From the NCBI GenBank assembly GCA_036023115.1, contig JAYKKT010000038.1, positions 87,501-151,500 on the forward strand: 64,000 nt of DNA, in the 5' to 3' direction. The stretch comes from Brasenia schreberi (taxonomy: Eukaryota; Streptophyta; Magnoliopsida; Nymphaeales; Cabombaceae). Below the pieces are notes generated by a model. It was not told the origin of the DNA. It worked only from the letters and a program-made list of their open reading frames with translations, and did no database searches. Below, piece by piece: positions 58,891-64,000 of the stretch. The position numbers and the translations under genes are program-made. Each line of letters opens with the position of its first letter. Within the stretch, counting starts at the first letter, position 1.

Positions 58891-59190
58891 TATATATATA
58901 TATATTATCACGAAAAAAAATACTAAAATGATTCAAAACCAAACCAAACTGAAACGGTTATGTGGTTCAGTTTAGTTCGATGGCTTATAATGATATGGTT
59001 GAACTAGAAATTAGAATGCTTATACATACATACATATACATATACATCTATATATATATATATAACCACATATATATTATCATGTAAAAGAATTATAAAA
59101 TGATCCAAAACTAAACCGAACTGAAACAACTCATTTGGTTCAGTTTAGATGTTTTATGATGATCTGGTTGAGCTAGAAATTAGAATGCTT
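58891..59190 (+). repeat. about 130-bp diverged tandem repeat
   Basis: Units at 58891-59020 and 59061-59190 share (TA)n, 'tattatca', 'aaaatgatccaaaac', 'aaccgaactgaaac', 'ggttcagtttag' and 'gagctagaaattagaatgct', with scattered differences. Confidence 0.8.
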
Positions 59191-59329
59191 TGCTTCTGTA
59201 GTTTAAACACTTGAAGAATTGTTGAAATGGAGCTACAATGATAAGTTGGAAAAAAAATAGATAGTGAAAACTTAAAAAAAATGAAAGATGGATACTTTTT
59301 CTCTTAGATTAAATGTTCAAGAGCTAAAA

Positions 59330-59420
59330 GTTAGGGCTAGCAATGGGGCAGGTTGAAGACGGATATACCTACCGACCCATACCCGAAACTCAATTTCAAC
59401 AATTTAAATTGAAAAGTTTG
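59330..59420. repeat. GGGGCAGG dispersed repeat
   Basis: GCTAGCAATGGGGCAGG, then 'accgacccatacccgaaac'. Related in wording to 48305-48500. Confidence 0.4.
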
Positions 59421-59817
59421 TATTGTGTGTTGAAAATTTGGAATTCTTTTTTGTTTGAGTACTTTTTATCGTACCCCTGGCTACAGGATTGAGGGTATTA
59501 GGGTTTTCCCTGACCGTTGTCGAACCCTGACAAACCGTATTGTAAAAGCTCAAAAATACGATATGTAGCAATGTATAATGTACCTTTAAAAAGAAGAAAA
59601 TAAAAGTTTCAATACGATTTGGGTATGATGATGTATCTTAGATATGGATCCAGACACATCATACGATACAGAAGAATATGGTGACCACCTACGGTATGGA
59701 TATTGAGGCGTATAGAAATTTCTATCCACACTTATGGATGTGTATGGCTGATAAGCACGTATATTTTCACCCTGAACAGAACCGAAACAAGGACGTTTTC
59801 GTCATTTTAGTAACGCT

Positions 59818-59823
59818 CACGTG
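59818..59823 (+). promoter_or_regulatory. G-box upstream of the AHL gene
   Basis: CACGTG about 880 bases upstream of the AHL start codon; a binding core for plant bZIP and bHLH factors. A chance match is possible. Confidence 0.3.
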
Positions 59824-60704
59824 TATTTTACGATGAAGATGAGGGTAATAAGATAATTATGCATATCCGGACATCCCGTTCGCGAAACAGTAGCTTCAGG
59901 CTTCCGTCATCATCTTCCCAGCATCCCTTATTTATTTCTTTTTCTTTTTCTTTGGTCAAGGAACTTAGATACGGTGGCATTATGGTTTGTTGTTCTTTCC
60001 GCTCTCTTTTGATTCGAGTTCTTTTATGAGGATGAGTCGTGGTCTCTTTTCGTTTTCAATGGAGCTCGAGCATTTTAAGTTTCGTTTTGAGTGTTTCGTC
60101 TTTATTACGAGTATTCCTTTCTTTTCCTTCAAAGTCATGTTCTTTTATTTTAATCTCTTCTTGTTTGATTTAGAAAAAAAACGAGGATTTTCATGCTTTT
60201 GTGGCCGTGGTTTGGTTTGTGGCCCCGAAACGCATAATCTTAATTAATGGGACGCATGTCTTGAACTTCTCTTAAGGTTTGAATATGCTTTTAATGTGAT
60301 TTATTGCAAGAGATGTAGAATCTTTCCTTGCGCCATTAGTTAGGTTGCACCCTGCATGTGAAACTTCTGATTGACTCAACTAGTAGAACTCTGGGTAACA
60401 AGTGCTGGAGTGTTGATATATTGTTTACTATTTGCTTCCTTGAAGGTTGAAACTTGACCATCGCCAAACTCTCTCCCGGGGACTCAACTGCGAGTTGCTC
60501 CGTTGCTCAAGTTTAGCGCCAGAGAGGCCCCTCAGTCATCAATACCCGCTTATTTATTGTGTGAAGATTGACAGGGAAGAGGAATACTTGGTTTTTCCAT
60601 TTGCAGTAGATATTGTGATCGTTGTTTTCTACTTCCCCTCTTTTTCCCTCTCTTCCTTTGTTGGTAGCGTGGAATTTGTGTACATTGAGGAATAAATTAA
60701 ATGC
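59824..60704 (+). promoter_or_regulatory. AHL upstream region and probable 5' untranslated region
   Basis: Pyrimidine-rich tracts near 59930-59960 and 60130-60170, and a splice-acceptor-like 'tttgcttccttgaag' ending at about 60446, suggest a 5' untranslated intron. Not demonstrable from sequence alone. Confidence 0.3.
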
Positions 60705-61131
60705 ATGGATGTGAGGGAGGGAATGACTATACCTGGTTCAGTTTCGTATTATATGCAGCAGAGAGGTTTAGGGTGCTCTGGAACTCAACTTGGACTTCAT
60801 GGCCAGGCTGGTATACGCCCTTTATCTGGTTCTGCTTACAACACTATTCAATCCGATATAAGTAGTGGGGTTTCCGCATATCCGGTCAAGTCATCGGCAA
60901 CAACTACAGTTTCTCCTCATGGCGTTGGCATGGGCATGCCCAGTGGATTCGGGTCCGGAGAGCCAGTGAAAAGGAAAAGAGGTAGACCGAGGAAGTATGG
61001 TCCGGATGGAACAGTGGCACTAGCGCTATCCCCTCCTTCTTCGACGACATTAACACCACTTGCTCCGGTGCAGAAGCGGGGTAGAGGGCGGCCACCGGGG
61101 TCTGGGAAGAAGCAACAGTTAGCATCACTGG
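60705..61131 (+). CDS. AHL (AT-hook motif nuclear-localized) protein, first coding exon only
   Basis: AHL proteins bind AT-rich DNA in the minor groove at matrix-attachment regions and act in nuclear complexes that control growth and development. This exon encodes residues 1-142 plus one base. A Gly/Ser-rich N-terminus (GSVSYYMQQRGLG) precedes an AT-hook with the extended form KRKRGRPRKYGPDG (residues 89-102). A second hook, KRGRGRPPGSGKKQQ (residues 124-138), and the usual LASLG end follow. Two hooks of these types fit a Type II AHL. The donor is CTGG|GTGAGT (phase 1), where this family normally breaks. The PPC/DUF296 domain, expected next, is not in the remaining 2.9 kb, because a Gypsy LTR fills the intron. 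Reading past the donor gives a stop at 61326-61328 without any PPC residues, so intron retention would produce a hook-only protein. Confidence 0.9.
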
Positions 61132-61457
61132 GTGAGTTATCGGAGATCTCTTCTATGCTGCATGTTTTTTTCCATTTGGAGTGTCTGTTTCACATATTTG
61201 GGAACTTCCCTAATTTTTTGGTGTTTCAGCTGTTGACCATTTTGAATATGGGTCACTTTATTTTTGACCTATTTTTCTTTGATCATTATTCTATCTTATA
61301 CTTTCCCACATCATTTGATGCGAGTTAGACATGAATTTGATGGGTTCTGTTTCAATAGATTTTAGGATAATTGAGTGATCCTAGTTATGGCAGGTCAAAT
61401 GATTCATAATGCGTGAAATAGCTGTCTCCCAGACCTTACAGAGGTGCTGTTGACTCC

Positions 61458-63770
61458 TGTAAACACCCAAAAATAAAATTTTGAAATGTCTAAATAAAAG
61501 GTTCTTCGGCAAACTTTGAGTTCAATTCCCAAATATCCTTTTGAGAAGTTAAAAACGTGAAAATCAAACTTTAGAATTTCAAGTTTCAATCAATTCAAAA
61601 AAACTATGCAATGAACCAAGGTCTAGTTTCAAAACCACTAAGACTAGATTTCATCATACGGAGGAGCTCAATGCAACCCAACTTCAAGCCATCAAGGACC
61701 GAAGGTGGAGTTTACTCAGCCAATACGAGCGCCAAGTGGGAAAGTTCATGTCAAATTCAAGATCAAGGCCCACTTTACCAAAGACGTACCAGGCCATGCA
61801 AATGATTAAATTGAAGGAGCCAACGTTCATTCAAGGAAGATTGATCAAGCTTAGATGCATCTAGCCGGTTGAAGAAGGACCAAGCTCCAAGAAGGCCCAA
61901 GAATGAGCCAAGATAGTGCAATCGGCCAAAGGCACGCACAATGGGGTTGAAGTTGTTAAAAAACCAACCCATACAAGACTAAGCATGATTGGAAGCAATT
62001 CGTCAATATAAGTTCAAGCCATGAAGAAGACCAAATCAAGAAAGAAAATTCCAAACATGATAGAATGAAAATGTGGCCGGTTACATCAAGACTTAGCCAA
62101 GGATCGGCCTGATGCACCTAAGCCCAATCAAGCCCAATCGGCCAAGCTTATGACCAGCCCACATGGGTTGGCTGAAATGGATAAAAGGGGGACCACGTAG
62201 GGCTGCTTTGTGGATCCAAGTCCTCTACAAACAGCTCCAACCCGCCCCATTAGAAGGGTGTGGAACAACTCGCCTATAAAAAAGGGGCCATGGGATGCGT
62301 GAATTCCATCTAGACTTGAGTGGAGAGAGGCTGCCTCAAAGGGGAGTGTGTGCTAGGCTAGGAGCAGGGATTTCTAGCAAGGAGGGATGTCCACTTGTGG
62401 GGGAAGAAGTGGGAGCTAGGGGAAGAAGAGGGAGCTAGGGGAGAGATTGAGGGAGCTTGAAGGAAGACGATCAAGGATTGGCCGACTTCACTCTTGAAGT
62501 TCGGTTTTTTCACATTCCAAAAACTGTGTAAGACTTTTCTTGCTCAATCCAAATTTTGATTCTCTTCCTTTGATTCATTAAATGAGGTTGTATTAATGGA
62601 GTTTCATCTCTCCCCAAGTTGTAATAATCTAGAGTTGCTGCAAATTTTATTTGATGGATAAAACACCATACAAACGCAAGCTAGATGTTTGTTTATTTGC
62701 TTCTTCCTTCATATATACTATAGACCCTCTATACTTCTAATCCTTTCTATGCATAAGCTATAAAATAATTTCAATTCCTTTACATTTTAGTAATTTAAAT
62801 TCTGAGTTAGTGTTATTGCAATTTGCTTTGGTGTGAGTTTTGCATTTCCTCGTATTCTCTACAAAAACTGAAACTCGTTTTCTGCATCAGCATCTCTGAT
62901 TGCTGTATTTTTAATTCCTCACTCCGTGATCCAAATGTGCTGAAATTTGAGGAGCATTATTCGAACACAAATAGGTCTTAGAAATAAAATTTGCAAGAAT
63001 TTTAGGACCGTGCAACCCCGTAATAAAATTGTGCAAAGATCAACTCACTTTCTTAATTTCTGCTGCACAGTCGGATTTCCTGAAACAGAGGTTGGGTAAA
63101 AATCTAATATATCTGTCCACATGAATCCAATTTACTTGATTTTTGATGCATTTGAAAGCTAACATCCATAGCTTTCCAACAACATCAAAATCATCAAAAT
63201 CGGAGTTCTGGTTGTGGAGATACAGGCTCATCTTTGAGCCTCTGTATTTCTAGGACAAAACTGTTTCGAGCCAGTGAGTCAGTTTGCTTCAAACGTTTAA
63301 TTTTGATTCAATGCTTTTTCAAATTCAGATTTGTAAAAGGCCACAGGTTTTCCATACTGCCAGCTTAGTCTGGTAAAAATTTGATAATTTTTGGAGACCT
63401 ATAGCATGATCAAATCCATTTTATAAGCAAGCCCTGAAAACAAGATTCTCTGTTTTTCAGGAACTTGTTTATTGCAAGTATTTAATCAAAGTGCACAATC
63501 AAAATCCTTTCAAAAACACTTGTTCACATGAAATGAAGTTACACTTGCTGCAAAATTGAAGTTTCTAAGAGCTCAAACTGACCTTTGAGCATCGGTTCAA
63601 GAAGGTTTGAGTGAAAAGATCCTGCTTGCTTACAATCGCCCAAGAAGTCTAAAACTTTTCAAAACATTTGCTAGTTTTGTAAACTAGCTGTCACGCTCAC
63701 GCAAGCATAGATACGAGAAGTTTCATTTCAAGTTTTCATAAACTTCAGAGTGAAAATTTTCATGTCTACA
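61458..63770 (+). repeat. 2.3-kb Gypsy-type LTR in AHL intron 1
   Basis: Begins TGTAAACACCC at 61458, ends TGTCTACA at 63770 and is followed by a primer-binding site. A TATA box (CTATAAAAAA, 62274-62283) lies in a GC-richer promoter-like block (62150-62480). Length 2313 bp fits long-LTR Gypsy elements. Left flank ACTCC (61453-61457) would be the target duplication; its partner is outside the window. Same orientation as the host gene. Confidence 0.75.
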
Positions 63771-64000
63771 GAATTGGCACGCCCGGTGGGACTCGGGTCT
63801 TGAGGATTTGGCACGTAGGACATGAAAATTTTCACTCTGAAGTTTATGAAAACTCTGTTCACAACAAAGTTTATGAAAACTTGAAATGAAACTTCTCGTA
63901 TCTACACTTGCGTGAGCGTGCCAGCTAGTTTACAAAACTAGCAAATGTTTTGAAAAGTTTTAGACTTCTTGGGCGATTGTAGGCAAGCGGGCTTTTTTCA
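63612..64000. repeat. inverted repeat around the primer-binding site
   Basis: Left arm 63612-63766 is the end of the LTR. Right arm 63819-64000 is its reverse complement with about 27 extra bases (a duplicated GTTTATGAAAACT word around 'ctgttcacaaca') and few substitutions. The 52-base spacer holds the primer-binding site. Similarity is still present at the window edge, so the right arm continues outside. Confidence 0.88.
63775..63794 (+). promoter_or_regulatory. LTR retrotransposon primer-binding site
   Basis: TGGCACGCCCGGTGGGACTC directly after the LTR. Its complement has the layout of a tRNA 3' end: CCA, one discriminator base, seven acceptor bases, five T-stem bases and the end of the T-loop. 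I could not name the tRNA. Confidence 0.75.

Larger units (their letters stand above)
61132..64000 (+). other. AHL intron 1, extends past the window
   Basis: At least 2.87 kb. The first 320 bases are T-rich intronic sequence; from 61458 it is retrotransposon. No PPC-coding exon on the plus strand. Confidence 0.7.

Noticed and set aside
61132..61328. AHL coding continuing past the first exon
   Set aside because: After GTGAGT the frame turns hydrophobic and T-rich with no PPC residues; this is intron sequence.
1..64000. CRISPR arrays, operons or other prokaryotic systems
   Set aside because: No regularly spaced repeats with unique spacers; spliced genes and plant transposons show a eukaryotic nuclear genome.

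Overview
This is a stretch of nuclear DNA from a flowering plant. The spliceosomal introns, a plant-specific PAR1-family gene pair, an AT-hook (AHL) gene, RTE-type LINEs, FAR1-type MULEs, Copia and Ty3/Gypsy retrotransposons, tRNA-derived SINEs and long AT microsatellites all point that way. The species cannot be named from the sequence. The window is AT-rich and mostly transposon wreckage. I can defend three host genes: two complete PAR1-like genes on the minus strand and the first coding exon of an AHL gene on the plus strand.

Layout. 1-6.5 kb: PAR1-like gene 1 (three exons, 2754-6362, minus), whose second intron has grown to 2.8 kb by RTE LINE 3' ends and low-complexity repeats. 6.8-18.8 kb: an old MULE with terminal inverted repeats, a decayed FAR1-type transposase on the plus strand and a decayed GRF-zinc-finger gene on the minus strand. 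It is split by a Copia element (7242-13273, minus). 18.8-27.5 kb: mostly non-coding, with LTR-like remnants, RTE tails and a SINE. 27.5-28.9 kb: PAR1-like gene 2 (minus), with a probable GC-AG first intron. 29.1-34.8 kb: two RTE LINEs in the same orientation with different internal deletions; the second is interrupted by about 355 bp resembling the coat-protein zinc-finger region of an endogenous pararetrovirus (Caulimoviridae). 35-36.7 kb: SINEs. 36.7-45.9 kb: two related Copia elements, a minus-strand deletion derivative and a fuller plus-strand element, meeting at a point where an LTR of each is truncated. 46-48.5 kb: a SINE cluster and other repeats. 48.6-54.8 kb: scrambled Gypsy fragments in both orientations. 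55-59.5 kb: an RTE tail, microsatellites, a SINE and tandem repeats. 59.8-64 kb: promoter region and first coding exon of an AHL gene, whose first intron holds a 2.3-kb Gypsy-type LTR. That LTR is followed by a primer-binding site and then by an inverted copy of the LTR end running to the window edge.

The two PAR1 genes share exon structure, intron phase (1 and 1), exon 2 length (324 bp) and all ten mature cysteines, so they are paralogues about 22 kb apart in the same orientation. The AHL gene is an unrelated DNA-binding protein. The rest is best read as nested insertions; every transposon reading frame seen carries stops or deletions, so none looks autonomous.
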